Positions 34,688-43,415 are shown, counted from the first letter of the stretch. The stretch is 64,000 nt of DNA from Pyxidicoccus fallax (GCF_012933655.1 NZ_JABBJJ010000013.1:16166-80165), one strand, 5' to 3'. Made by a program: numbers and translations. The notes: a model not told the origin generated them from the sequence alone.

Positions 34688-35303
34688 CCCCCTGCATTTC
34701 CTGCTCCTTTCTGGTGCTACGTTGGCGGGCAGCCGTGATGGCTGGTGCCCGTGTGTCTGCGGTGTGCTCGGCCGCTGCGACGTCCACTAGACGAGTCGCG
34801 GCAACGCGGTTCGCTTGGTGCTCCACGTCCCGGCCCACGTAGTACGTGGCGGTGACTGCCGAGGTGGAGTGGCCTGCGAGCTGCTGGGCGGTGGCGATGT
34901 CGCCGCCTGTATCCCGAATCAGGTGGGTGATGAACGTCTTCCGGAGGGTATGGAACGTGGTGCCCTTGGGGAGTTCCACGCCAGCGCGCTTTGCGATTTT
35001 CCGAATCAAGCGAGACACGTGCCACGCCTCATCCCGCATGCCGCCCTTTCGAGGCGCGGGGAACACCAGCTCCGACGTCGCCGCCTTGCGGGCCCGCTCA
35101 ATCTCCGGCAGCAGAACCGGGTGCAGCGGCACCTTCCTCTCCTTGCTGCCCTTCGTGGTGCTACGGCTCCAGCTGCGCCGGTAGTGCACGGTACCAGTGG
35201 GACCATCATCCAGCCGGAAGTCATCCCACAGCAGTCCACCGAACTCGCCTCGGCGGCCCCCGGTGAGCGCGGCAAGATCCACTGCCGCACCTCGTGGCGG
35301 CAC
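34557..35303 (-). pseudogene. Tyrosine recombinase (phage integrase) catalytic-domain remnant
   Basis: The frame encodes about 180 recognisable residues of a tyrosine recombinase catalytic domain: Arg in LTGGRRGEFGGLLWDD, beta-sheet Lys in TTKGSKERKVPLHP, HxLR in TFHTLRKTFITHL, the second His in QQLAGHSTSAVT and Tyr in TYYVGR. The N-terminal DNA-binding and core-binding domains are absent, and an in-frame TGA lies just upstream of the GTG at 35303. The open frame runs on for about 130 bp antisense into crdA before stopping, so the true C-terminus is unclear. It marks the left border of the accessory island and is probably inactive. Confidence 0.75.
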
Positions 35304-35606
35304 ATCTAGGGGACATGGAGCGCATTCTCCGCATAGCCCTCAAGAATCCGTGAGCCGTGATTCACGCCGCTCTTGTGCGACCGAGGCGGCACCCCGTGCC
35401 CGCACGGGCGGGGCCTCGTCGTGGTGGTGGGCGGGCCCAAGTGCAATGCGGCTCAGGGCCGATCAACCCCGCCCTTCATTCACTACACCCGCCGGGCATG
35501 GGGCTCGGCGGGGCAGTTCTCACGGCGCGACGTTGGCGCCACCCACGGGCCCGGCTCGGGGCGTCCCCCCACCGGGGCCGGGCCCGCGTCTTTCTGGAGG
35601 TGCACC
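35304..35606. other. Non-coding stretch between integrase remnant and the 35607 gene
   Basis: No supported gene is seen here. A minus-strand open frame ends in a stop near 35311 without recognisable homology. The notable content is hairpin element copy A at 35485-35529. Confidence 0.5.
35485..35529 (+). repeat. Hairpin element copy A
   Basis: The arms CCCGCCG (35488-35494) and CGGCGGG (35506-35512) flank an 11-nt loop that contains GGCATGGGGC. The 45 bp match copy B at 47749-47794 at all but about four positions. It lies 78 bp before the 35607 gene. An mRNA-leader or transposable-repeat function is inferred only. Confidence 0.6.
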
Positions 35607-36524
35607 ATGTCGATGTGTCCGCAGGGCCCGGCGCTGCCGGAAGAGGCTGTGACGTGCAAGCACAAGTCGGGAGCGCGGTTCGGCTGCCCCGCGTGTGTGC
35701 GCCGCGTCCGCGCTGGCTACCCGGAGTTCCCTCTGCAGGTGACGCGGGACAGGAAGGCGAAGCCGGGCCCCGTCAGCGTGCCCTGGCCGGTGGCGGAGCG
35801 CGCGTGGGCGACGTACTCGCAGCTCTACGGGCGAGAGCGGAGCGTCGAGCGCCTCGCGGAGCGCGGTGGTTTCGACTGGGCGGAGATGGACAGCCTGCTT
35901 CCTGGCTGGCGCGAGGCCACCGACGCGTGGAAGCGGCTGGAGTTCGAGGCTGCCGTGCTCCGTGAGCAGAATGGCACCCTCGGTGCCCAGCTCTCAGAGG
36001 CGCGCGGGCGGGTGGTCACGCTGGAGTCCCGGCTGGAGCAGGTGGGCACCGCCGTGCAGCTCGGTGCCGACTACGACGCGGTGACGCGCGAGGCGGCGCG
36101 GGAGCAGGCGCGAGACTTGGCCCGAGAACTCGACGCCGCGCTGGCCAGCGTCGAGGCGCTCCAGTCCAAGGTGGCGGAGCTGGAAGCTGCGCTGGAGCTG
36201 GCGCTCGCAGTGGGGCGCCCGGCTCCGTCCCCCTTGAACGTTTGGTGCGGCCTGGAAGGAGACGAAGGTGAGGCGACGCCGCGAGCGCGCATCGCCCCGA
36301 CCCGTTCACCCGAGGTGCCCACGTTGGCCCGTCCCGAGGAGCGCCCCTCCCGTGGCGGAACACGTTACGCGCGCGGTGGCATGCGGGGCGAAAGACGCTG
36401 CAATGGCCGCTGCCTGCTCGGAACGAACCGGTGTCGGGCCGTTCGACGCGGCAGTCCCCCGTTACCGCAGAAGGGTCTTGACGTGGCCCTTGCTACTTCT
36501 CCCGGTTGGCGAGACCCGCGATGA
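35607..36524 (+). CDS. Hypothetical protein: Cys/His N-terminus and coiled coil
   Basis: A strong ribosome site (GGAGG, 6 bp spacing) supports the ATG at 35607, giving 305 residues. The N-terminus holds a possible zinc knuckle (CKHKSGARFGCPAC, about 18-31). Residues about 105-205 form a long Ala/Glu/Leu-rich coiled coil (LEFEAAVLREQNGTLGAQL, SVEALQSKVAELEAALELAL). The last 90 residues are Arg/Gly/Pro rich and disordered. No family is recognised. It follows hairpin element copy A and sits beside the integrase remnant, so a phage or mobile-element origin is likely. The true stop could be affected by a frameshift in the low-complexity tail. Confidence 0.6.
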   Translation: MSMCPQGPALPEEAVTCKHKSGARFGCPACVRRVRAGYPEFPLQVTRDRKAKPGPVSVPWPVAERAWATYSQLYGRERSVERLAERGGFDWAEMDSLLPGWREATDAWKRLEFEAAVLREQNGTLGAQLSEARGRVVTLESRLEQVGTAVQLGADYDAVTREAAREQARDLARELDAALASVEALQSKVAELEAALELALAVGRPAPSPLNVWCGLEGDEGEATPRARIAPTRSPEVPTLARPEERPSRGGTRYARGGMRGERRCNGRCLLGTNRCRAVRRGSPPLPQKGLDVALATSPGWRDPR

Positions 36525-36873
36525 GGGCGACCGTCCCGAGGACCGCAGCGACCTTCCCGGACTTCGACTCGGTCACCCAATGCCAGAGCGCAGGCAGCAG
36601 TCCGCGCTTCGGGTCTGTGACGTCCCGATGGGCGATGAAGATGCCGTTCGCCTGCTGGTGCAGGTGGATGCGGCTACCGTCATTGAGCGACAGGACCCAG
36701 TCATCCACTTGGCCGTCTGGTTCCGCCATTGGTGGACGCTCGAAACCAGCGTGTTGCGGATGCGGCAGCCATGGTGGCGCAGTCACCCGCTGCCCGGCGG
36801 CGAGCCGGAGCCAGTGCGACCTCACCCAATCCAGCCATGCAGCTTGCGGCCCAGCCCACTGCATTACGTACAT
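36493..36873 (-). CDS. Hypothetical protein with C-terminal membrane helix
   Basis: The ATG at 36873 has CGAGG at good spacing, so it is preferred over an upstream GTG. The 126-residue product has an N-terminal Trp-rich part (MQWAGPQAAWLDWVRSHW), a middle strand-rich part (VLSLNDGSRIHLHQQANGIFIAHRD) and a C-terminal hydrophobic helix (VAAVLGTVALIAGLA). The last 30 codons overlap the 3' end of the convergent 35607 gene. Function unknown; such short tail-anchored proteins are common in myxobacterial prophage islands. Confidence 0.5.
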   Translation of the reverse strand: MYVMQWAGPQAAWLDWVRSHWLRLAAGQRVTAPPWLPHPQHAGFERPPMAEPDGQVDDWVLSLNDGSRIHLHQQANGIFIAHRDVTDPKRGLLPALWHWVTESKSGKVAAVLGTVALIAGLANREK

Positions 36874-36918
36874 ACCCGCACCTCGCGTAAGGGCCACCCC
36901 AAGACTTGAGGTGTGGCC

Positions 36919-37029
36919 ATGTCCACTCTACGTAAAGCAGCGCGAGTCACGTGCAAGGCGCCACTTCGTCTTTTCGGACGAGTCGGCCTGAACGACGCCT
37001 GGAAATCCCAGGGAGGGATGACGCCATGA
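36919..37029 (+). CDS. Small ORF (36 aa), coupled to the next
   Basis: The start codon follows GAGGTGTGGCC. The product is basic (MSTLRKAARVTCK..., ending GGMTP). Its stop overlaps the next small ORF by ATGA, suggesting translational coupling. No homology is recognised, and it could be fortuitous. Confidence 0.35.
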   Translation: MSTLRKAARVTCKAPLRLFGRVGLNDAWKSQGGMTP

Positions 37030-37094
37030 GCCGTCCCGCATTGTGGCTGCTGCCTGTGGCGCTGTGGGCGCCGATCGCATTCCTGCCCCTTTGA
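37026..37094 (+). CDS. Small hydrophobic peptide ORF (22 aa)
   Basis: The ATG lies 10 bp after GGAGGG and overlaps the preceding ORF. The product is almost entirely hydrophobic (MSRPALWLLPVALWAPIAF...), a single membrane segment as in small toxins or phage lysis peptides. This is a sequence impression only. Confidence 0.3.
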   Translation: MSRPALWLLPVALWAPIAFLPL

Positions 37095-37178
37095 GCCTGG
37101 GCGACAGTTCGCGGCGCCGCCGATCGAGCGCGCCGAGTCCGCCCTGTCCTGTCGCGTCCTTCTAGAGGGCTTCCAGCC

Positions 37179-38027
37179 ATGAACAACGAACGGCTCGGCG
37201 GCCCCTACCGCTACACGCGCCAGGGCCGGGGAGTCTTCCACCTGCCCCTGGCCCGACCCTGGACGTGGACACTCACCCACCACGGCGCGGAGGCGCTCTT
37301 CATCACGGACGGAGGCGTGGATGAGGGCGAGGCCCGCATCATTCACCCGCCGGACGCCCTCCTGGGCTGCTGGCTCGCGCTGTACGCGACGCGCGAGTAC
37401 GACACCGCCGCCGTGGAGTGGATGCGCCGGGCATACGGCCTGGAGGCGCCCGGCGGCGACGTCCTCCCCGCTGACTGCTACGTCGCCGTGGGCCGGCTGG
37501 CCGAGGTGGCCACCGTCAGCAACGACATGGCCCGCGCGACGGCCCCGGAGTCCTGGTGGTGGCCGCCCGGCGCCTCCTGCCGCCGCACGGTAGCGTGGTG
37601 GCTGGAGGAGGTGACGGTGTTTGAGCCACTGCACGCCCCGCCCAGCCGGCGCCTCGCCCTGGTGGACGGGGAGCTGCTGCCCGAGCTGCGCGAGCGCGTG
37701 CGCCTCGCCCGGGACGGCCTCTGGCGGCCCGAGGTGTACCCGGTGCCCGCCGCGCTCCCTCTCCCTGTCCTGGCCTGCGAGGAGCCGTCCGTGCCTGCCC
37801 CTCCGCACCACCCGGCACCCGTGGTGGACGACAGGCCCGTGCCGCCCATGCTCCACGTCGAGCAGCTCGGCCTCTTCGGCACTTCGGCTCCCGTGGAGCC
37901 CCCTGCAGCGCCGCCCACACCGCCCCAAGTGCAGCGCGTCGAGGCTGCGCCCCTCCCGAATGCCCCGGGAGAGGCCTTGCACAGCGCGGCGGAGCGCCTC
38001 CGTGCCTTGCTCTTGGATCGCGTGTAG
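37179..38027 (+). CDS. ASCH-like domain protein with Pro-rich tail
   Basis: The 282-residue protein opens with a region (about 20-155) reminiscent of ASCH/PUA-like domains: PLARPWTWTLTHHGAEALF, then LLGCWLALYATREYD, CYVAVGRLAEVA and WWLEEVTVFEPL. These are the positions where ASCH domains have QPWAWAI, the RG-IHA strand, G-VVG and a final W-LDNVR-type strand. A Pro/Val-rich linker (about 185-260) and a short helical end follow. ASCH domains bind RNA or modified bases and are frequent in phages. The assignment is tentative because key residues vary. A perfect terminator hairpin follows. Confidence 0.5.
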   Translation: MNNERLGGPYRYTRQGRGVFHLPLARPWTWTLTHHGAEALFITDGGVDEGEARIIHPPDALLGCWLALYATREYDTAAVEWMRRAYGLEAPGGDVLPADCYVAVGRLAEVATVSNDMARATAPESWWWPPGASCRRTVAWWLEEVTVFEPLHAPPSRRLALVDGELLPELRERVRLARDGLWRPEVYPVPAALPLPVLACEEPSVPAPPHHPAPVVDDRPVPPMLHVEQLGLFGTSAPVEPPAAPPTPPQVQRVEAAPLPNAPGEALHSAAERLRALLLDRV

Positions 38028-38079
38028 CGCACGCTCTCCAAGTCGCAAGATGCATGACTCCGGCAGGCAGATAGCGCGC

Positions 38080-38099
38080 GGAGGCCGTGCACGGCCTCC
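38080..38099 (+). terminator. Hairpin terminator after the ASCH-like gene
   Basis: GGAGGCCG and CGGCCTCC form a perfect 8-bp stem around TGCA, about 52 bp past the stop codon. No U-run follows. Confidence 0.55.
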
Positions 38100-38263
38100 C
38101 CATTGCAACGTTCCGCCTGGATTCCACTAATATTCGGCACAGTCTATTTAAATGTTCTCGCAAGAAGCCCGGCTTGACTGGCACGGCATCTATAGCGGGC
38201 GCCTTTTTCCCAGTTGCTGCCCCGCAAGCAGCATCACCAAGCGCCCTAAGGAAGGCATCATAA

Positions 38264-40447
38264 ATGACCGAACAGAGCGACATGAAGTCGGGCGTTTCGG
38301 TGGAATCTCAACGTACACACCAGCCAATGTGGCACACCTGGACTCGCCTCCTGGGCATTGCCGGAACGCTGCTGCTTGGAATTGGGATGGGAGTAGCTTG
38401 GGAGCGCCTGACTATCCACTCGCTAATTCCATTGATTCTCAACGCAACACTGCCCTATCTGGCGGGAATCAGCACCACCCTGTTCGTTGCCGCAATTGTC
38501 TTCTTCATACTGCGGCAGATTGTCCGCTCCAGTATCACGGGAGGCAGGATCTCGGAAATCAAGGAGATCGCTGGGCAAGAATTGGAACGAGCTGCTTCGG
38601 TGTGGCTTTACGGCGTGCGGGAGGTGACCTGGGAGTCTGGCCGAGCAGAGCGCCTCAAGAAACTGCGTGACGCCGCATTCTCGGCAATGAAGCTCCTCAT
38701 GGCGACCTGGGGTCTCAGAAGCTCCATATGGCTAATAACGGTGCTGCTTGGTGGAACTGTCGCTTTTGCAAGTCTCATTGTCTCATACATGCAAATCGAG
38801 CGCCTCGATATGCAGAATCGACTACTTGAGACGCAAAACCGCATTGCCCTCCAGGACCAAGCGGCTCAAACAATGCAAGCACAGGCGGACTCGGCACACA
38901 GCCAGATTGCAGAAATACTTCTCAATCCAGACTCAACGGAGGAGTCCCAGACTTTTGCCCTCAGAAGCATCCCGCATGCAATACAGATGAGTGTCCATCG
39001 GGCCAAGAACAACGCTGATGGTCCTGCGGGTATAGCAAGAGACTTCCCAAATCTTGAGCGAGTGCGCGGAGTGCTCCGAGCCTTCATGCGTCAAGACAGA
39101 ATGCGCAGCGCACTCAGGCGAGCAGGCCTATCAAACTATGGCCAGAAGAACGAATCTATCCCGTGGAGTGTTCTCCTGCAGGAGGCCCGACCACAGGGAG
39201 AGGTAAGCACTGCGCTGCTTGAGGTCCTCCATCAACTTGGGCCCGCCTCAATGGATAATCTCGGCGCATGCCTTTGGAACGTGCGCGTCGACAGCGAGAC
39301 CGAAGACCTTCCCCCGGCTCGTCCGCCTCCTGCCGTAGTGGCCAGGAAGAGAGAGTATGACTTGAGACACATCGAAAGGTCTGAACTCAGGGGGCTGCAG
39401 GCGCCATTCTTGTTTTTCGATGCAAACGGAAAGGAGTCGAACCTGAGCGGAGACATTCTCTTTCCTCCCGATGTCGATCTTGCCGGCGCCAATTTCGACG
39501 GAGCCCGCCTTGACCATGTCAATCTAAATGGAGCGCGCCTCGATTTCGCAAGCTTCCGTGGATCGTACTTGTTTGCCGCCCAATTCAATGACGCATCAAT
39601 GGAAGGAACAGACCTTCGTGGGGCAGACCTGACTCATGCACGCTTCCACGGAGTGCAGGCGATAGACGCGCGGTTCCAAGGCGCTGAAATTGAGAATGGT
39701 GAGTTTTTCGGCGCAACCCTCCGAGGGGCTCGTTTCGAGGGAGCCGATTTGCATTCATGCAAGTTCAATGGCGCGGATCTCCACTCGGCCCGAATGAATG
39801 GCTCGACCATCACAGAGGCGCAATTCATCCGCGCGAATATGTATAATGCCGATTTGACAAACTCAGAGGCAGGTGCGAGCGACTTTAGCGGCGCCAACAT
39901 GTCCGAAGTAGCAACTGTCAACGCCCAAATGGGCCGATCCCTCTTTTATAGCACTGACTTCTTCGGTGCCAACCTTGGCGGTGCCGACTTCAGTCTAGGG
40001 CAATTCCAGGTTGCATCCCTAGCCCACAGATGCACTACCTTCAATAGAAAGTGGCACGGCCCGGTAGAATACTGCGTCATCGCTCAATCGGACGATCCTG
40101 ATAGAAGAGAATTGCTCTCCCAGGGACAGCCTGCAAATTTTGGCGAAGCGAACACTGGTGGATTTAGGCGGGCGACATTGGGACGAGTGCACATCTGGCA
40201 GGTCTCGAATGAAAGTGCTGCGTTGCGCTGGCTTCAAGAAAATTGGCATCTTCCAGAAAGGCGCGCACGCAAAATGGGATGGAGTGAGACTCCTCCCGAA
40301 GCCTCCCTCGACGGATTCGCACGAGATGTCGTTCCAGCACTTAAAATGACGATAACAGCAGACACAAATTTCACAGGCGCAAACCTAACCGGAGTTAAAC
40401 TGCACCCTGCTCTTCGCAATGCTGTCCGTCTTGGACACGCACCATAG
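38264..40447 (+). CDS. Membrane-anchored pentapeptide-repeat protein
   Basis: The 727-residue protein has three or four N-terminal membrane helices (about 22-45, 58-85, 150-175), a coiled-coil stretch (about 172-210) and a globular middle. About 25-30 tandem pentapeptide units follow at about 400-590 (ANFDGARLDHVNLNGARLDF, ADLTHARFHG, ADLHSCKFNG), which would form a right-handed quadrilateral beta-helix, then a C-terminal domain and a last short run (NFTGANLTGVKL). Its base composition and codon use are much less GC-rich than the neighbours, so it was acquired recently. The fusion of membrane helices to a pentapeptide helix resembles effectors or sensors in defence loci, but no function can be assigned. 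Confidence 0.85.
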   Translation: MTEQSDMKSGVSVESQRTHQPMWHTWTRLLGIAGTLLLGIGMGVAWERLTIHSLIPLILNATLPYLAGISTTLFVAAIVFFILRQIVRSSITGGRISEIKEIAGQELERAASVWLYGVREVTWESGRAERLKKLRDAAFSAMKLLMATWGLRSSIWLITVLLGGTVAFASLIVSYMQIERLDMQNRLLETQNRIALQDQAAQTMQAQADSAHSQIAEILLNPDSTEESQTFALRSIPHAIQMSVHRAKNNADGPAGIARDFPNLERVRGVLRAFMRQDRMRSALRRAGLSNYGQKNESIPWSVLLQEARPQGEVSTALLEVLHQLGPASMDNLGACLWNVRVDSETEDLPPARPPPAVVARKREYDLRHIERSELRGLQAPFLFFDANGKESNLSGDILFPPDVDLAGANFDGARLDHVNLNGARLDFASFRGSYLFAAQFNDASMEGTDLRGADLTHARFHGVQAIDARFQGAEIENGEFFGATLRGARFEGADLHSCKFNGADLHSARMNGSTITEAQFIRANMYNADLTNSEAGASDFSGANMSEVATVNAQMGRSLFYSTDFFGANLGGADFSLGQFQVASLAHRCTTFNRKWHGPVEYCVIAQSDDPDRRELLSQGQPANFGEANTGGFRRATLGRVHIWQVSNESAALRWLQENWHLPERRARKMGWSETPPEASLDGFARDVVPALKMTITADTNFTGANLTGVKLHPALRNAVRLGHAP

Positions 40448-40994
40448 CTCTCCCCGCTTGAGTGGACTGCTCTGAACGGCTGGTGTCCAGAACTGCGGTT
40501 CGCACGTTACCTCCCTCGTACAATTAGGTCCCGAAGTAACTGGAACTACCCGCGTTTCGGGTCGCTGAAAGCGCCAGCGCCACAGCCCGGCACCCGCAAG
40601 GTGAGGTGGCTGCACGTCACCCGGGTGCCCAACCGACACCGGGGTGCCCACCGCATATCTCCGATGGGTGTCGAAGTCGCCGGTGAGCACGGTTCCGCAT
40701 ACACAGGAAGGCCAAGTACGAGCTGGGCGCCGGGGTTGATGGTCGCCAAGAAGCGCGGGAATCTGGTCATGGTCAAGATAGGGGCCTGACTTCAAGCCAG
40801 TGCTCTCCGAGCGCTGGCTGGTGGCCCTATGTCGCCGCGTGGTCCCCGAGTCATTGGGGCGCCGCTAGGCGCCGAGCGGCGCGAGCTTGCCCTTGACTTG
40901 GCGGAGCACGCGGTCGCCGGAGCCCTGGAAAACCGGTCGAACTGATGACCAGGAGTCTGCGCTTTGTGACCGCCAACAGCCCGGTTCATTGATG
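40448..40994. other. Stretch without a recognised gene, left of the IS66 element
   Basis: Short frames exist on both strands but none resembles a protein I know. An 8-bp inverted repeat (40589-40596 with 40622-40629) and a 24-codon C-terminal-like fragment ending at 40943 (ERRELALDLAEHAVAGALEN) hint at gene debris next to the insertion. Confidence 0.4.
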
Positions 40995-41062
40995 GTATCC
41001 GTCCGACGGACGGTGTCTGCGGGGCATTGCCTGGCTGAGCGGGGCGGGTCATCCCTGGGCGG

Positions 41063-41389
41063 ATGCTGAAGAGAGTCGAGAAGCCGGAGTGGCTGCGGGT
41101 CGCTGAGGAGTTCGAGGCCAGCGGGCTGACGCAGCGAGAGTTCGCCGGGCGCCGGGGACTGCGCCTGAGCACGTTGCAGTCGTGGGTCTACCGGCGTAGA
41201 CGCCAGGGGAGCGCGGGGGCCGAGCCGCCCGTGCGCTTGCTGCCGGCGCAGGTGAGCAGCGCGCTCGCGGCGAGCGCTCCCGGCAGCGTGGAGGTGGTCG
41301 TCGGCGGCGTGCGGGTGCCCGTCTCTCCGGACGCGGACGTGGACTACGTGGCCCGGCTGGTGGCGGCACTGGGGCGCAGCGCGTGCTGA
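41063..41389 (+). CDS. tnpA: IS66 accessory protein TnpA
   Basis: The 108-residue product has the small HTH of the IS66 OrfA family: EASGLTQREFAGRRGLRLSTL followed by QSWVYRRRRQ. It is needed with TnpB for IS66 transposition although its exact role is unclear. tnpB starts 13 bp downstream. Confidence 0.9.
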   Translation: MLKRVEKPEWLRVAEEFEASGLTQREFAGRRGLRLSTLQSWVYRRRRQGSAGAEPPVRLLPAQVSSALAASAPGSVEVVVGGVRVPVSPDADVDYVARLVAALGRSAC

Positions 41390-41402
41390 CGCTGCCGCCG
41401 CG

Positions 41403-41747
41403 GTGCGAATCCTGCTGGCCACCGGGCCGGTGGACATGCGCAAGTCCATTGATGGGCTCATGGCCCTGGTGCGCACCGCGTGGGGCGAGGACGTCTACTC
41501 GGGCCACCTCTTCGTCTTCGTCAGCCGCCGAGGCGACCGGGTGAAAATCCTCCCCTTCAGCCGGGGCGGCTTCGTCCTCTACTACAATCGCCTGGAGACA
41601 GGCCGCTTCCGGCTGCCACCCGTGGAGGCCGACGCGCAGTCGGTGCCGCTGGATGCCACGCAATTGGCGATGCTGCTGGACGGCATCGACGTGGCTGGGG
41701 TGAAGCGCCAGCCCGCCTGGACGCCCCCTGGGCGTACAGGTAGCTGA
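41403..41747 (+). CDS. tnpB: IS66 Orf2-like accessory protein TnpB
   Basis: The 114-residue product starts at a GTG and has the signature of the IS66 Orf2 family: ATGPVDMRKSIDGLMALV, VFVSRRGDRVKIL and GFVLYYNRLETGRFRLP. It is full length. Confidence 0.93.
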   Translation: MRILLATGPVDMRKSIDGLMALVRTAWGEDVYSGHLFVFVSRRGDRVKILPFSRGGFVLYYNRLETGRFRLPPVEADAQSVPLDATQLAMLLDGIDVAGVKRQPAWTPPGRTGS

Positions 41748-41793
41748 ATACATCCCCTGCTGAATGGCCCACCCGGTGGGTTGTTGAGCGCGG

Positions 41794-43299
41794 GTGCCCC
41801 GAGTCCTTCCCCTCGACCATCATTGTGCCTGGCGGGAGGAGGCTGAGGAACTCAAGGCCGAGGTGGGGCGCATCGGCGGGGAGCTGGACGCGCTCAAAAG
41901 TCAGCTGACGGCTCTGCAGCGCCACGTCTTCGGCAAGAGGACCGAGCGGCTGCCTCCGGTTGCCTCCGAGCTGCGCGGGGAGACGACGAGCGCCGAAAAG
42001 AAGGCGGCGCGGGACGTGGCGGCCCAGAAGAAGCGGCGCGAGCGCGCGGCCCGCAAGGCCGCCGAGTGCCCCACGCGCGAGATTCGGCACACCGTCCCCG
42101 CCGGCGCGCGGCACTGCCCGGCGTGCGGCAGTGAGGAGCTGAAGCCGGTGGGAAAGGGGCGCACCAGCGAGGTGTACGAGTACCTCCCGACGCGCTTCGA
42201 GCGGCAGGTGCATGTGCGCGAAGTCCTCGGGTGCAAGCGCGGTCAGGGCTGGGTGACGGCGTCCGGGCCGGCCAAGGTGGTGGACAAAGGCGAGTACGGC
42301 CCCGGCTTCCTGGCGCACGTGGTGACGTCCAAGTGCGCCGATGCCATGCCCCTGCACCGGCTGGCCCTGCGCGTGGAGCGCGGCGGCGTGCCGATGAGTC
42401 GCAGCACGCTGACCGACCTCTTCCACCTGTCGGCCTCGGTGCTGCTGCCGCTGTCGCGCCACCTGCTGCAATGCGTGGCGTCCTCAGAGGTGGTGTGGGC
42501 CGACGAGACGCCGCTGCGCGTGCTGGACGTGAAGAAGACGAAGCGCGGCTATCTCTGGACCTTCCTCACCCAGAACGCCAACGGCGACTGGCTCCTCGGC
42601 TACCGCTTCAGCTTGGGCCGCGCGGGCACGACGCCCACGGAGGTGCTGCGTGGCACGAGGGGCGCACTCGTGGTGGACGCGTACACCGGCTACAACGCGG
42701 TGACGCTGCCCTCGGGGCGAGTGCGCGTCGGGTGCTGGGCGCACTGCCGGCGCCGCTTCTTCGACGCACTGGCCACCGCGCCCGAGGCCCGCGAGGCCCT
42801 GGACCTCATCCTCGCCCTCTACCGGGTGGAGGCCCAGGCGCGCGAGGCGGACGTGGTGCGCACGGCCACCCACCGCCAGTTGCGCCAGCAGCACAGCGCT
42901 CCGGTCCTTGAGAAGCTGCGCGCCTGGCTGGAGGCGCAGGCCCCGCGGCACCTGCCGAAGGGGCCCATGGGCCAGGCCATTGCCTACGCGCGCAACCAGT
43001 GGGAAGCGCTGAGCCGCTTTGTCTCGGATGAGCGCCTGCCGCTGGACAACAACCGCGCGGAGGCCGCGCTGCGCAAGGCGGCCCTGGGCCGGAAGAATTT
43101 CCTCTTCGTCGGCCACGAGGCCGCGGGCGAGAACCTCGCCGGCCTCTACGCGCTGGTGGCCACCTGCGAGGCCAACGGCGTCAACCCCGAGGAGTACCTG
43201 TCCGACGTGCTGCTGCGCGTGCAGACGCACCCCAACTCACGCATCGGCGAGCTGCTCCCGCACGAGTGGAAGCGTCGGCGCGCCGCCGATTCCTCCTGA
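41794..43299 (+). CDS. tnpC: IS66-family DDE transposase TnpC
   Basis: The 501-residue protein has the complete architecture. An N-terminal leucine-zipper-like helix (about 10-45) is followed by the LZ/zinc-binding region with CPACGSEELKPVG, then the DDE catalytic core with Asp in VVWADETPLRVLD (about 233), Asp in ALVVDAYTGYNAV (about 294) and Glu in LPLDNNRAEAALRKAALGRK (about 425). The C-terminal IS66 motif NLAGLYALVATCEANGVNP is intact. No frameshift is seen, so the element may still be active. Confidence 0.95.
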   Translation: MPRVLPLDHHCAWREEAEELKAEVGRIGGELDALKSQLTALQRHVFGKRTERLPPVASELRGETTSAEKKAARDVAAQKKRRERAARKAAECPTREIRHTVPAGARHCPACGSEELKPVGKGRTSEVYEYLPTRFERQVHVREVLGCKRGQGWVTASGPAKVVDKGEYGPGFLAHVVTSKCADAMPLHRLALRVERGGVPMSRSTLTDLFHLSASVLLPLSRHLLQCVASSEVVWADETPLRVLDVKKTKRGYLWTFLTQNANGDWLLGYRFSLGRAGTTPTEVLRGTRGALVVDAYTGYNAVTLPSGRVRVGCWAHCRRRFFDALATAPEAREALDLILALYRVEAQAREADVVRTATHRQLRQQHSAPVLEKLRAWLEAQAPRHLPKGPMGQAIAYARNQWEALSRFVSDERLPLDNNRAEAALRKAALGRKNFLFVGHEAAGENLAGLYALVATCEANGVNPEEYLSDVLLRVQTHPNSRIGELLPHEWKRRRAADSS

Positions 43300-43415
43300 G
43301 CGCCGTCGCTCGGTCTCTCTCCCCTCCACCTGCTCACGCTCGGACTCGCGACCACTGCCGAGCACAGCCCTCGTCCGTCTTCAAGCGACCTGTACAGCTT
43401 TCACCGGACGGATAC

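Larger units (their letters stand above)
40995..43415 (+). mobile_element. IS66-family insertion sequence
   Basis: The three IS66 genes tnpA, tnpB and tnpC lie in order on the plus strand. The 11-bp inverted repeat GTATCCGTCCG starts at 40995 and its reverse complement ends at 43415, giving 2421 bp, the usual size for this family. The 8 bp flanking the two ends differ (CATTGATG and GGCCGCCG), so the expected target duplication is missing. This implies recombination or deletion beside the element. The right end cuts into a HExxH-protein gene. Confidence 0.8.

Noticed and set aside
35304..35420. Upstream extension of the integrase by another frame (HGSRILEGYAENALHVP)
   Set aside because: That frame is out of register, ends in its own stop near 35311 and shows no recombinase motif.
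38150..38263. A sigma-54 or sigma-70 promoter before the pentapeptide gene (TGGCAC, TTGACT and TATAGC stretches)
   Set aside because: The spacings do not fit -24/-12 or -35/-10 promoters.
40546..40795. Open frames on both strands left of the IS66 element
   Set aside because: Neither has a ribosome site or recognisable motif; treated as non-coding debris.
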